Origin: Arthrobacter sp. Y81
GTDB lineage: Bacteria > Actinomycetota > Actinomycetes > Actinomycetales > Micrococcaceae
Assembly (NCBI RefSeq): GCF_002929335.1
Contig: NZ_PJIL01000029.1
Span: forward strand, 1 to 36,576
Reading direction: 5' to 3'
Length of the DNA: 36,576 nt
Shown here: one piece after another, positions 15,595 through 24,293 of the stretch
Layout of the letters: each line of letters starts with the position of its first letter
How positions within the stretch are numbered: the first letter of the stretch is position 1
Notes under the pieces: generated by a model
What the model was told of the DNA's origin: nothing
Databases searched by the model: none
The model's input: the letters and a program-made list of their open reading frames with translations, nothing else
Program-made: the position numbers and the translations under genes

Positions 15595-16968
15595 CTAGCC
15601 GATAAGCAGGCTCAGCGCCTCCGTCAGGTGTTCCACTTCCCGGACGGAGAACCCGGCCGGGATGGGGCCCGGGCCGTTGTGGCTGGCCGGGACCACCGCG
15701 TGCGTGAAGCCCAGGCGGTGGGCTTCCTGGATGCGCTGGTTGATGCCGGGGACGGGGCGGACTTCCCCGGCCAGGCCCACTTCGCCGAACGCGATCAGCC
15801 GGATGGGCAGGGGCTTCCGTGCCTTGGCCGAGGCCACTGCCAGCGCAACGGCCAGGTCGGTGGCGGGTTCGCTCAGCTTTACGCCGCCCACCGTGGCCAC
15901 GTAGGAATCGTCCTTGTGCAGCAGGCAGCCGGCGCGCTGCTGCAGGACGGCCAGCAGCATGGACACGCGTGAACTGTCCAGGCCGCTGGTGGCCCGGCGG
16001 GGCTGTGAATTGGGGCTTTCGGCGAGGAGCGACTGCACCTCGGCCAGCAGCGGCCGGCGTCCTTCCATCGTCACGGTGATGCACGTGCCGGACACCGGCT
16101 CCTTGGTGCGGCTCACAAAAAGCCCGCTGGGATCCGTCAGCCCGACGATGCCGTCCTCGTTCAGGTCGAAGCAGCCCACGTCATCGGTGGGCCCGTAGCG
16201 GTTCTTGACCGCACGCAGCAGCCGAAGCCGGGAGTGCCGCTCGCCTTCGAACTGGCACACGACGTCCACCAGGTGCTCCAGCAGGCGCGGACCGGCAATG
16301 GAACCGTCCTTGGTCACGTGGCCCACCAGCAGCGTGGTCATGTTGCGCCGTTTGGCCGCGGAGATGATGGAGGCGGCGACCTCACGGACCTGCGACACGC
16401 CGCCCGCGCTGCCGTCCACATCCGCGCTGCTGAGGGTCTGGACGGAGTCAACAATGAGCAGCCTCGGCTCGATTTTCTCCACCTGGCCGAGGGCCTGGCC
16501 CAGGTCCGTTTCGGCCGACAGGTAGAGGGATTCCGCGACGGCGTCGATCCGCTCGGCGCGGAGCTTCACCTGCGCCGCGGACTCCTCGCCCGTGATGTAC
16601 AGGACGTCCTGCGCAGTGCGGGCGAACTTGGCCGCCACATCCAGGAGGAGGGTGGACTTGCCCACGCCGGGTTCACCGGCCAGCAGGATGACGGCGCCCG
16701 GCACCAGACCGCCGCCCAAAACGCGGTCAAGCTCGTCCACGCCGGTGGGCAAAAACGCTGCCGTGGTGGCGTCCACCTCGGCAATCCGGCGGGCCGGCTC
16801 CAGGACGGTGGTGGCCGCCGTCGTACGCGCAACGGCGGCGCCGGTTTCCTCAACGGTGCCCCAGGCCTGGCACTCACCGCAGCGGCCCACCCACTTGACG
16901 GTTGTCCAGCCGCATTCGGCGCATTTATAGGCCGGGGCTTTGGACGCCCGGGAAGTCTTGGTTGCCAT
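15595..16968 (-). CDS. radA: DNA repair/branch-migration ATPase RadA (Sms)
   Basis: 457 aa. An N-terminal zinc finger (Cys16, Cys19, Cys30, Cys33 in YKCAECGW...GRCGECQAW) is followed by a RecA-like core with Walker A GEPGVGKST, Walker B LLIVDSVQT and the RadA-specific KNRYG motif. The C-terminus is a Lon-like domain (GGVKLSEPATDLAVALAVAS). RadA promotes branch migration and processing of recombination intermediates. The length is standard. It lies between the FUSC-like gene (63 bp upstream) and the methyltransferase. In many bacteria radA and disA are adjacent; here prfC, PucR, the desaturase pair and the methyltransferase lie between them. Confidence 0.96.
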   Translation of the reverse strand: MATKTSRASKAPAYKCAECGWTTVKWVGRCGECQAWGTVEETGAAVARTTAATTVLEPARRIAEVDATTAAFLPTGVDELDRVLGGGLVPGAVILLAGEPGVGKSTLLLDVAAKFARTAQDVLYITGEESAAQVKLRAERIDAVAESLYLSAETDLGQALGQVEKIEPRLLIVDSVQTLSSADVDGSAGGVSQVREVAASIISAAKRRNMTTLLVGHVTKDGSIAGPRLLEHLVDVVCQFEGERHSRLRLLRAVKNRYGPTDDVGCFDLNEDGIVGLTDPSGLFVSRTKEPVSGTCITVTMEGRRPLLAEVQSLLAESPNSQPRRATSGLDSSRVSMLLAVLQQRAGCLLHKDDSYVATVGGVKLSEPATDLAVALAVASAKARKPLPIRLIAFGEVGLAGEVRPVPGINQRIQEAHRLGFTHAVVPASHNGPGPIPAGFSVREVEHLTEALSLLIG

Positions 16969-17031
16969 TGCTCCACACTATCCGGGGGCAGCGACAACGG
17001 GGCTCCAGCCCCGATAAGTCCAACCGCCGGG

Positions 17032-18159
17032 CTACAGCGGCGGGAGGATGTCCCGGGCTTCCTTCGAATCCATTCCGGTCGCCTCGAGCAGGTCCACCAT
17101 CAGCGGGCGGAACAGCATGACCACCGTTTCGCCTTCAAGGCGCTGCACGTCCAGCAGCCGCGGATGCAGCCGCCCGGCGATCTCGGCAAGCTCCAGCCGG
17201 GACGTCCGGAGGTGCGCGCGCCGGGCGCCCTCGTGCATTTCGGCCAGGCCCAGGGACAGTTCGTCGATGGCGGCCGCGGTTTCCTGCAGGACCTCCGCGA
17301 TGTTCTCCGTGGCCTCGTCAGAAAGGGCGGCGTGGTTGATGGCGCTGGTCAGGCGGCGCGCGAACACCCGGCTGTTGCGGAGCGCCAGGTCGATGTAATC
17401 CAGCGACTGCTCCAGCCGGTCGAGCTCGTCGCGGTGGCGCCGGTAGGCCGGGGCCAGCGTGGCCACCTCGCCGGAGGCACGCAGGGACTGGCGCATCGCG
17501 TCCACCAGCGGCTGGCAGTTCCGGCCGCGGACCAGGGCAAGCCAGGCCTCGGTGGAGTCGCTGTTCGTCAGCGCCGACGCACATTCACGCAGCACCTCGG
17601 CAAGCTCATGCAGCAGCTTCTGCACATCCTTCCGGGGCTCCCGGCGGGGATCCTTCGGAACCAGGATGGTGACCAGCAGCGCGAAGACTCCACCCACCAC
17701 GGCATCAAGGCTCCGGGTGAACGGGCCGCCGGCCGGGGCCGGAAGGAGCACCACGAGCAGCGACTGCAGCGCCAACTGCGTGGTGAAGATGTTGCCGCTG
17801 TCCAGGAAGCGCGCCAGCAGGATGGAGAACAGAAGTACGACGGCGGCCTGCCAGATCCCGGCGCCCAGCCAGTGCAGCAGCAGGTCACCCACCGCAATGC
17901 CTATGGTGCAGCCCAGGCCCACTTCCAGGACCCTGCGCAGCCGCGGATCCCGGGAAAAACCAAGGGCGATGAGTGAGGACGTGGCCGCGAAGAGCGGTCC
18001 GGAATGGCCCAGGACGTATTCAGCGAACGCATACGCGCCCACAGCGCAGACCGTCATCTGGATGGCGGGCATCAGGGAGTTCCTGCTCCGGACCACACCG
18101 GTGCGGATCCTGGTTCGCAGGAATCTTCTGCTTGCGGAAATTCCTGTCGCGGGGGCCAT
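17032..18159 (-). CDS. FUSC-family / aromatic-acid-exporter-like membrane protein
   Basis: 375 aa from the ATG at 18159; a GTG at 18177 would add six residues, and neither has a strong ribosome site. About five to six transmembrane helices occupy residues 30-170 (AIQMTVCAVGAYAFAEYVLG, VVLLFSILLARFLD, LALQSLLVVLLPAP, VVGGVFALLVTILVP). A long cytoplasmic helical domain follows. The layout of an N-terminal membrane half and a soluble coiled C-terminal half is that of one FUSC half-unit, a family that includes aromatic-acid exporters. The transported compound is unknown. It is divergent from pstS and probably leads into radA. Confidence 0.8.
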   Translation of the reverse strand: MAPATGISASRRFLRTRIRTGVVRSRNSLMPAIQMTVCAVGAYAFAEYVLGHSGPLFAATSSLIALGFSRDPRLRRVLEVGLGCTIGIAVGDLLLHWLGAGIWQAAVVLLFSILLARFLDSGNIFTTQLALQSLLVVLLPAPAGGPFTRSLDAVVGGVFALLVTILVPKDPRREPRKDVQKLLHELAEVLRECASALTNSDSTEAWLALVRGRNCQPLVDAMRQSLRASGEVATLAPAYRRHRDELDRLEQSLDYIDLALRNSRVFARRLTSAINHAALSDEATENIAEVLQETAAAIDELSLGLAEMHEGARRAHLRTSRLELAEIAGRLHPRLLDVQRLEGETVVMLFRPLMVDLLEATGMDSKEARDILPPL

Positions 18160-18251
18160 GCGTTCCAGTGTATTCACTGGCGTTGTACTACGGCCGGAGA
18201 TGTGATGTGCGCAATGGTGACGCTGTACATGTAAGCCGATGTCCCGCCGTC

Positions 18252-18291
18252 GTTAACCGTCCGTTCATCTTGGTCCACACATCCCGTTACC
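18252..18291 (+). promoter_or_regulatory. PHO-box-like direct repeats upstream of pstS
   Basis: Four 7-base units start 11 bases apart: GTTAACC (18252), GTTCATC (18263), TCCACAC (18274) and CGTTACC (18285). The first two fit the actinobacterial PhoP box unit (GTTCACC-like, 11-base period) well; the last two are weaker. Position, 105-145 bases before pstS, suits activation by the PhoR-PhoP two-component system under phosphate starvation. No regulator gene is in the window. Confidence 0.5.
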
Positions 18292-18395
18292 TAGGGCCCA
18301 TAAGTTCAGTAGAGGTACAAAAAGTACGCAACTTCTTATGTTCGGACGTCTCCGGTCCGGCACGCATCAGAAAATCCCTGGAAGGGGTACATCTA

Positions 18396-19517
18396 GTGAA
18401 GGCACTCCGCTTCGGCCGCCACGCGGCTATCGCTGTCATCGCAGCCGGCGCTCTCGCGCTCACCGCCTGTGGTTCCGACAACGCCACGGGCACAGCCCAG
18501 TCCGGCGCTCCGTCTGCCGCGGGGGCCAACGTCACCGGCACGCTGACCGGCATTGGTTCGTCCGCCCAGGGCGCAGCCATGGATGTGTGGAAGACCAACT
18601 TCGCGTCCGCCAACCAGGGTGCCAACGTCCAGTATTCCCCCGACGGTTCCGGGGCAGGCCGCAAGGCCATCATCGACGGCTCGGCCCAGTTCGCCGGCTC
18701 GGACGCCTACCTGAAGGACGAGGAGCTGGCCAGCTCCAAGGATAAGTGCGGCCCCGAAGGCGCCATCAACATCCCCGTCTACATCTCCCCGATCGCCATC
18801 GCCTTCAACATTCCGGATGTCAAGGAACTGAAGCTTGACGCCGCCACCGTGGCGAAGATCTTCCGCGGTGAAATCGCCAACTGGAACGACCCCGTGATCG
18901 CGGCAATGAACCCCGAGGTCACGCTGCCGGACCTCAAGGTCACCCCCGTGAACCGTTCCGATGACTCCGGCACGACCAGCAACTTCACCGATTACCTGGC
19001 CGCCGCAGCTCCGGAGGCTTGGACTGACAAGGCTGCCGGCGTTTGGCCCGCCTCGCTGAAGGGTGAGAACGCCAAGGGCACCTCCGGTGTGGTCAAGACT
19101 GTCACCGACACCCCGGGTGCCGTTACGTACGCCGATGACTCGGCTGTCAGCGGCAAGCTCGGCATCGCCCAGATCAAGGTGGGCGAAACATTCACCAAGA
19201 TCTCGGCCGAGGCCGCAGCCAAGGCTGTCGACGCCGGCAAGCCGGTAGAGGGCCGTTCCGCCAACGACCTGTCCATCAAGCTGGACCGCAAGACCACCAT
19301 CGAAGGCGCCTACCCGGTTGTCCTGGTCTCCTTCCACGTTGTCTGCTCCACATATGCCACCCAGGAAACCGTTGACCTGGTGAAGGCTTTCGAGACCTAC
19401 GTCGTGTCCGACGCCGGCCAGCAGGCCGCAGCGGACGCCGCCAAGTCGGCTCCGCTCTCCAAGGACCTCCAGGAGAAGGCTGCCAAGGCCATCGAGACCA
19501 TCAAGGTCAAGTCCTAG
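18396..19517 (+). CDS. pstS: Phosphate-binding lipoprotein PstS
   Basis: 373 aa from the GTG at 18396, chosen because GGAAGGGG lies 8 bases upstream and a proper signal follows. The signal peptide ends in the lipobox LTAC with Cys25. The mature protein is a type 2 periplasmic-binding fold; phosphate contacts are in GIGSSAQ, DGSGAGRKA, FAGSDA and RSDDSGTTSNF. PstS captures Pi outside the membrane for the PstCAB importer. It has its own upstream regulatory region, and a long hairpin separates it from pstC. That arrangement allows more PstS than permease. Confidence 0.96.
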   Translation: MKALRFGRHAAIAVIAAGALALTACGSDNATGTAQSGAPSAAGANVTGTLTGIGSSAQGAAMDVWKTNFASANQGANVQYSPDGSGAGRKAIIDGSAQFAGSDAYLKDEELASSKDKCGPEGAINIPVYISPIAIAFNIPDVKELKLDAATVAKIFRGEIANWNDPVIAAMNPEVTLPDLKVTPVNRSDDSGTTSNFTDYLAAAAPEAWTDKAAGVWPASLKGENAKGTSGVVKTVTDTPGAVTYADDSAVSGKLGIAQIKVGETFTKISAEAAAKAVDAGKPVEGRSANDLSIKLDRKTTIEGAYPVVLVSFHVVCSTYATQETVDLVKAFETYVVSDAGQQAAADAAKSAPLSKDLQEKAAKAIETIKVKS

Positions 19518-19562
19518 GGGATTCGCAGCACAGCAAGGCATAGTGGAAACACGAGCCTGAGC

Positions 19563-19622
19563 CAGGTTCCCTGTCCCGGACGGGACGGTCACAGACCGTC
19601 CGGCGGGGCAGGGAACTTGGGC
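19563..19622 (+). terminator. Long hairpin between pstS and pstC (attenuator/stabiliser)
   Basis: The outer stem pairs caggttccctg (from 19563) with cagggaacttg (ending about 19619). The inner stem gacggtc (19584-19590) and gaccgtc (19594-19600) is perfect with a 3-base loop. No T-tract follows. In binding-protein operons such structures allow partial read-through or protect the upstream message; either role is inferred. Confidence 0.6.
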
Positions 19623-19713
19623 GTTTGTCCGAAGTACAACCAGTTTCACCGCTGCTGACACCGGATCGGTCCGGACACGGCAGTCGGTTCTATCCGAACC
19701 CAGAGGATCGTTT

Positions 19714-20646
19714 GTGACCACCACCTCCCTGACACAGTCCCGGGGCGCAGGGCGCGCCGGAGACAAAGTCTTTTCCGGAGCCGCCCTGGCCGCAGGGTGC
19801 CTGATCCTTGCGGTGCTCTTTGGCGTTGCCCTGTTCCTGGTAATTCAGGCGATCCCGGCCCTGGTGGCCTCCCCGGACCAGATCCAGGGCGGCGAGGGTT
19901 TCTTCGCCTACATTTGGCCGATCGTCATCGGCACCCTGATCGCGGCCGTTATTGCCCTGGTCATCGCCACGCCCGTGGCCATCGGAGTCGCGCTCTTTAT
20001 CTCGCACTTCGCGCCGCGCGGCCTCGCGTCCGGCCTGGGCTACGTGATCGACCTCCTGGCCGCCATCCCGTCGGTGGTCTACGGCGCCTGGGGCGCCGCG
20101 TTCCTGGCCAAGGAAATCTCCCCGGCCTATGACTGGCTGGCCAACAACATGGGCTGGCTGCCCATTTTCCAGGGACCCGCGTCCGCCACCGGCAAGACCA
20201 TCCTCACCGCCGGAATCGTGCTGTCCGTGATGGTCCTTCCCATCATCACGTCCCTGAGCCGCGAAATCTTCCTGCAGACCCCCAAGCTGCACGAGGAAGC
20301 CGCCCTGGCCTTGGGGGCCACCCGCTGGGAAATGATCAAGATGGCGGTCCTTCCTTTCGGCCGTCCGGGCATCATCAGCGCCGTGATGCTGGGCCTGGGC
20401 CGCGCCCTCGGCGAAACCATGGCCGTGGCCCTGGTGCTGTCCTCCGGCGCCCTCACCGCCAGCCTGATCCAGTCCGGCAACCAGACCATCGCCGCTGAAA
20501 TCGCCCTGAACTTCCCGGAGGCCAGCGGTCTGAAGGTGAGCACGCTGATCGCGGCAGGCCTGGTCCTGTTCGTCATCACGCTGGGCGTCAACATGATTGC
20601 CCGCTGGATCATCAGCCGGCACAAAGAATTCTCGGGAGCCAACTAA
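19714..20646 (+). CDS. pstC: Phosphate ABC permease PstC
   Basis: 310 aa from the GTG at 19714 (AGAGGA 6 bases upstream). Six transmembrane helices are visible, beginning with AAGCLILAVLFGVALFLVI. The ABC-permease coupling segment is EEAALALGATRWEMIK (EAA motif), followed by GLGRALGETMAVALV as in PstC proteins. It forms the membrane channel with PstA. The stop overlaps the pstA start by one base (TAATG), coupling translation of the two subunits. Confidence 0.95.
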   Translation: MTTTSLTQSRGAGRAGDKVFSGAALAAGCLILAVLFGVALFLVIQAIPALVASPDQIQGGEGFFAYIWPIVIGTLIAAVIALVIATPVAIGVALFISHFAPRGLASGLGYVIDLLAAIPSVVYGAWGAAFLAKEISPAYDWLANNMGWLPIFQGPASATGKTILTAGIVLSVMVLPIITSLSREIFLQTPKLHEEAALALGATRWEMIKMAVLPFGRPGIISAVMLGLGRALGETMAVALVLSSGALTASLIQSGNQTIAAEIALNFPEASGLKVSTLIAAGLVLFVITLGVNMIARWIISRHKEFSGAN

Positions 20647-21755
20647 TGACCTCCACCCTCACGCCGGTCCGCAAGCGTTCCGCGCTCACCAAGGGCCAGC
20701 TGCCCAAATACGCCCCGTACGTCGTCCTGGGCCTGGCGCTGGTCATCGGCGCCGCCATCCTGGCCCTTATCGGCTTCAACGCCTTCGGCTGGGGCATCGT
20801 CTCCGCCATCCTGTTTACGGTCGGCCTCGTGGGCTGGAGCGCCGCTGCGGAGGGGGGCCGCAAGGCCAAGGACAAACTGGCCACGTGCCTGGTGGTCGGG
20901 TCCTTCCTGGTGGCCCTGCTGCCGCTGATCTCGGTGATCTGGACCGTCCTGGTCAACGGGCTGCCCGGGCTCCTGGACCCTGGCTTCCTCACCACCTCCA
21001 TGAACGGCGTCACCGGCGCCTTCGACAACAAGAGTGTTGAAGAGGGTGCGCCCGTTATTGGCGGCATCTACCACGCCCTCCTGGGCACCATCCAGATCAC
21101 GCTGCTGGCCACGGCCATCTCCGTTCCGGTAGGCCTGCTGACCGCGGTCTACCTGGTGGAGTACGGCGAGGACCGCCCGCTGGCCCGGGCCATCACGTTC
21201 TTCGTGGACGTCATGACGGGCATTCCGTCGATCGTCGCCGGCCTGTTCGCCGCCGCGTTCTTCTTCGCAGTGGTGGGGCCGGGTACCAAAACGGGGGCCG
21301 TGGCCGCCGTCGCGCTTTCCGTCCTGATGATCCCGGTGGTGGTGCGCTCCAGCGAGGAAATGCTCAAGATCGTCCCCAATGAACTTCGCGAGGCAGCGTA
21401 CGCCCTCGGCGTCCGCAAATGGCGGACCATCCTCAAAGTGGTCATCCCGACGGCGATCTCCGGCATTGCGTCCGGCGTCACCCTGGCGATTGCCCGCGTG
21501 ATCGGCGAAACCGCTCCGATCCTGGTGACCGCAGGCTTCGCCACCAACATCAACAGCAATGTCTTCAGCGGCTGGATGGCGTCGCTGCCCACGTTCATCT
21601 ACACCCAGATCCTGAACCCCACCTCGCCGTCCAACCCGGATCCGTCCTCGCAGCGGGCCTGGGGCGCCGCGCTGGTGCTGATCATCCTGGTCATGCTGCT
21701 GAACCTCGGTGCACGGCTGATTGCCAGGATGTTCGCACCCAAGACCGGCCGCTAG
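20646..21755 (+). CDS. pstA: Phosphate ABC permease PstA
   Basis: 369 aa, longer than the usual 280-300. The extra part is N-terminal: two hydrophobic segments (about residues 24-42 and 45-65) precede the conserved permease core. The core has the EAA loop LREAAYALGVRKWRTI and the ARVIGETAPIL segment typical of PstA. The start overlaps the pstC stop. The N-terminal extension is common in actinobacterial PstA as far as I recall. It pairs with PstC. Confidence 0.95.
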   Translation: MTSTLTPVRKRSALTKGQLPKYAPYVVLGLALVIGAAILALIGFNAFGWGIVSAILFTVGLVGWSAAAEGGRKAKDKLATCLVVGSFLVALLPLISVIWTVLVNGLPGLLDPGFLTTSMNGVTGAFDNKSVEEGAPVIGGIYHALLGTIQITLLATAISVPVGLLTAVYLVEYGEDRPLARAITFFVDVMTGIPSIVAGLFAAAFFFAVVGPGTKTGAVAAVALSVLMIPVVVRSSEEMLKIVPNELREAAYALGVRKWRTILKVVIPTAISGIASGVTLAIARVIGETAPILVTAGFATNINSNVFSGWMASLPTFIYTQILNPTSPSNPDPSSQRAWGAALVLIILVMLLNLGARLIARMFAPKTGR

Positions 21756-21800
21756 TCCGCCGGTAATATTCAATTCGTATCCAGCAAGTGAAGGAATACC

Positions 21801-22580
21801 ATGTCTAAGCGCATCGACGTCAAGGATTTGAACGTCTACTACGGCAAGTTCCTGGCCGTTGAGGACGTCAACATCAACATCGAGGCCAAGTCCGTCACGG
21901 CGTTCATCGGCCCGTCCGGTTGCGGAAAGTCAACCTTCCTGCGCACGCTGAACCGCATGCACGAAGTGATTCCGGGCGCCCGGGTGGAGGGCGAAGTGCT
22001 GCTGGACGGGGACAACCTCTACGGCCCCGGCGTGGACCCCGTGACCGTGCGCTCGCAGATCGGCATGGTGTTCCAGCGACCCAACCCGTTCCCCACGATG
22101 TCCATCCGTGACAACGTGCTGGCCGGCGTGAAGCTGAACAACCAGAAGATGTCCAAGGGCGAGGCCGATGCCCTTGTGGAACGCTCCCTGCAAGGCGCCA
22201 ACCTGTGGAACGAAGTGAAGGACCGCCTTGCCAAGCCGGGCTCCGGACTCTCCGGCGGCCAGCAGCAGCGCCTGTGCATTGCGCGCGCCATCGCCGTGGA
22301 GCCGCAGGTCATCCTGATGGACGAGCCCTGCTCGGCTCTGGACCCCATCTCCACGCTGGCCATTGAGGACCTCATCAACGACCTCAAGGACCAGTACACG
22401 GTGGTCATCGTCACCCACAACATGCAGCAGGCAGCGCGCGTCTCGGACCGCACCGCGTTCTTCAACATCGCCGGCACCGGAAAGCCGGGCAAACTGATCG
22501 AGGTGGGCGATACGCACACCATCTTCAGCAACCCCACCCAGAAGGCCACGGAAGACTACGTCTCCGGCCGCTTCGGATAG
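21801..22580 (+). CDS. pstB: Phosphate ABC ATPase PstB
   Basis: 259 aa; AAGGA lies 6 bases upstream of the ATG. Walker A is GPSGCGKST (37-45), followed by the PstB-specific FLRTLNRMHE. The signature is LSGGQQQRLCIARA and Walker B VILMDEPCSALDP. The switch histidine is in VIVTHNMQQA. It powers PstCA at the cytoplasmic face. Last gene of pstSCAB; a 45-bp gap separates it from pstA. No phoU follows directly, but a DUF47 gene lies 1.1 kb further on the opposite strand. Confidence 0.97.
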   Translation: MSKRIDVKDLNVYYGKFLAVEDVNINIEAKSVTAFIGPSGCGKSTFLRTLNRMHEVIPGARVEGEVLLDGDNLYGPGVDPVTVRSQIGMVFQRPNPFPTMSIRDNVLAGVKLNNQKMSKGEADALVERSLQGANLWNEVKDRLAKPGSGLSGGQQQRLCIARAIAVEPQVILMDEPCSALDPISTLAIEDLINDLKDQYTVVIVTHNMQQAARVSDRTAFFNIAGTGKPGKLIEVGDTHTIFSNPTQKATEDYVSGRFG

Positions 22581-22592
22581 GGGGCTTTCCTC

Positions 22593-22654
22593 CATCGGTT
22601 GCTCCGTAACCGCCGTTTTGACACCTCAAAACGGCACCTGCGGAGCAACCGATG
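22593..22654. repeat. Dispersed palindromic repeat, copy 2
   Basis: Left arm 22593-22619 and right arm 22628-22654 match in 23 of 27 positions around an 8-base loop. The right arm carries the same GCACCTGCGGAGCAA core (reverse complement) as copy 1 at 8142-8199. It lies in the convergent gap between pstB (stop 22580) and the PiT gene (stop 22661) and probably ends both transcripts. Confidence 0.82.
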
Positions 22655-22660
22655 CTGCGT

Positions 22661-23677
22661 TCAAAGGTCCGAGAGGGGCGAGAGCGACAGTTCCAGCACG
22701 AAGGCCGCTGCCGCCGTGACCACCGGCGTGAAGAGCCAGAAGGCCAGGATCCTGAACACCAGCCTGCGGTTGGTCACCGGGAAGCCCTGGTTGCTGCCGG
22801 CGCCCAGCACGGCCGCCGTGACCGTGTGCGTGGTGGACATGGGCCAGTGCAGCCCGATCGCGCCCAGCAGCAGGATCACAGAGCTGTACAGCTGCGCCAC
22901 GAAGCCGCGCAGGGGATCGATCCGGGTGAGCTTGTAGCCGATGGTGTAGGAAATCCGCCAGCCCCCGGCCAGGGTTCCGGCGGTCAGCATCGTGGCCGTC
23001 AGCAGCGCCACCCACGCCGGCATGGCGGCGCCGTCGGACAGCCCAGAGGCGAGAAGAGCCAGGAGCAGCACCGCGCTGGCCCGCTGGCCGTCCTGCAGGC
23101 CGTGGCCGAAGGCCACCGCACCGGCGGCGATGGCCTGGGTCCGGCGCGAGCGGCTGTTCACCACGTTGGGCGGCGTATAGCGTGCAGCCCAGGTGGCCGG
23201 CCACACCAGCAGGTACGCGCCCGCGAACGCGATGACGGGGGACAACAGCAGCGGCAGCGCCACCTGGAACAGCAGGGAGTTGTTCACGCCGCCGACGTAG
23301 TTTCCGCCCACCAGCACACTGGCCAGCCCGGCGCCGGCCAGCCCGCCCACCAGTGCGTGCGTGGACGAGGACGGAATGCCGCGCCACCACGTGTAGATGC
23401 CCCACAGGACGGCGCTGAGCAGTCCTGCAACCAGGATGGTCAGGCCGTTTTCGCCGTCCGGCAGCGAGATCCAGCTTCTGCTGACCTGCAGCGCCAGTGC
23501 CGCGCTGAGCGACGCGCCCACGAAGTTGAAAAGGGCCGCCAGCAGGACAGCCACGGTGGGTGTGAGCGCCCGGGTCCGCACCGCCAGGGCGACGGACGTT
23601 GAGGCGTCCCTGAAGCCGTTCAGGAACGTGAACGCCGCAGTCGCCGCCACAACTAGGGCGAAGAAAAACATGGTCAC
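22661..23677 (-). CDS. pit: PiT-family inorganic phosphate permease
   Basis: 338 aa from the GTG at 23677 (AAGGAA 7 bases upstream); an ATG two codons later is possible. Multiple hydrophobic helices are present. The two PiT repeats carry NGFRDASTSVA near the N-terminus and GHGLQDGQRASAVL in the middle. GIPSSSTHALVGGLAG and WPMSTTHTVTAAVLGAG are the paired substrate loops. The family drives metal-phosphate uptake by ion symport, with low affinity compared with Pst. It follows the DUF47 gene directly, the usual PiT/PhoU-like pairing, and ends next to a long palindrome. Confidence 0.92.
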   Translation of the reverse strand: MTMFFFALVVAATAAFTFLNGFRDASTSVALAVRTRALTPTVAVLLAALFNFVGASLSAALALQVSRSWISLPDGENGLTILVAGLLSAVLWGIYTWWRGIPSSSTHALVGGLAGAGLASVLVGGNYVGGVNNSLLFQVALPLLLSPVIAFAGAYLLVWPATWAARYTPPNVVNSRSRRTQAIAAGAVAFGHGLQDGQRASAVLLLALLASGLSDGAAMPAWVALLTATMLTAGTLAGGWRISYTIGYKLTRIDPLRGFVAQLYSSVILLLGAIGLHWPMSTTHTVTAAVLGAGSNQGFPVTNRRLVFRILAFWLFTPVVTAAAAFVLELSLSPLSDL

Positions 23678-23678
23678 G

Positions 23679-24293
23679 TCAGGATTCCTTGACGATGATG
23701 CTGCCTACCTGGGTGGCTATGCGCCGCATGTCCTTGGTGACCTCCACCAGCTGGTTGGCAATGTCCCGGTTCCGGGCATACTGGGCGCCCTTCATGTCCT
23801 TGAGCATGTCCGCCACCCACACCCGGTGCGTGCGCTCGGCGCGCTTGGCGAGCCGCAGGATCTCGATCCAGTAGTCCTCAAGATCGTCCAGGTTGTTCAG
23901 CCTGCGCATGGCATCCACCGTGAGTTCCGCCTGCCGGGCGATGATCTCCAGCTGGTCCGCGGCACGCTTGGGGAATCGTTCGAGCTTGTACAGGGCCACC
24001 AGCTCCGCGGCGGCGTCGAGCTTCTCCATGGCCTCGTTGAGGTACCGGGACAGCGCGTACATGTCCTCGCGCGGCAGGGGATTCACAAAGCTTGTGCGCA
24101 TGTGCGTCAGCAGCGCGAACTGCAGCTCAGCGGACTTGGCCTCGTGATCGTGCATGTCTTCAACGAGGCGGTTGTGCTCCGTGGCCGGGACGCCGAGGAT
24201 TTCAGCCAATGTCCCGGTGGCGAGGACAATCTGGCGTGCCATCTGCGAGAGCAGGTGCAGCCCTGCGGGCTCCTGCGGGAAGAGTCGGAGCTT
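23679..24293 (-). CDS. DUF47 / PhoU-like protein, partner of PiT
   Basis: 204 aa from the GTG at 24293, where the family N-terminus (KLRLFPQEPAG) begins. The frame stays open to a GTG at 24371, but the extra 26 residues are not conserved-looking. It is a helical bundle in the PhoU fold, rich in charged residues. E/D-rich metal-binding turns are visible (VEDMHDHEAKSAEL, NNLDDLEDYW). DUF47 proteins are encoded with PiT permeases and are thought to tune them. The stop is 1 bp before the PiT GTG region, so the two are one operon. Confidence 0.9.
   Translation of the reverse strand, partial: KLRLFPQEPAGLHLLSQMARQIVLATGTLAEILGVPATEHNRLVEDMHDHEAKSAELQFALLTHMRTSFVNPLPREDMYALSRYLNEAMEKLDAAAELVALYKLERFPKRAADQLEIIARQAELTVDAMRRLNNLDDLEDYWIEILRLAKRAERTHRVWVADMLKDMKGAQYARNRDIANQLVEVTKDMRRIATQVGSIIVKES

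Noticed and set aside
8207..16968. radA-disA operon as in Bacillus
   Set aside because: The genes are on the same strand but separated by about 6.3 kb, including genes on the opposite strand, so they cannot share a transcript.
16234..17976. 580-codon open frame on the plus strand opposite radA and the FUSC-like gene
   Set aside because: Long antisense frames are expected in GC-rich DNA. The product is low-complexity (His/Gly/Gln/Arg-rich) with no domain, while the minus strand carries clear radA motifs.
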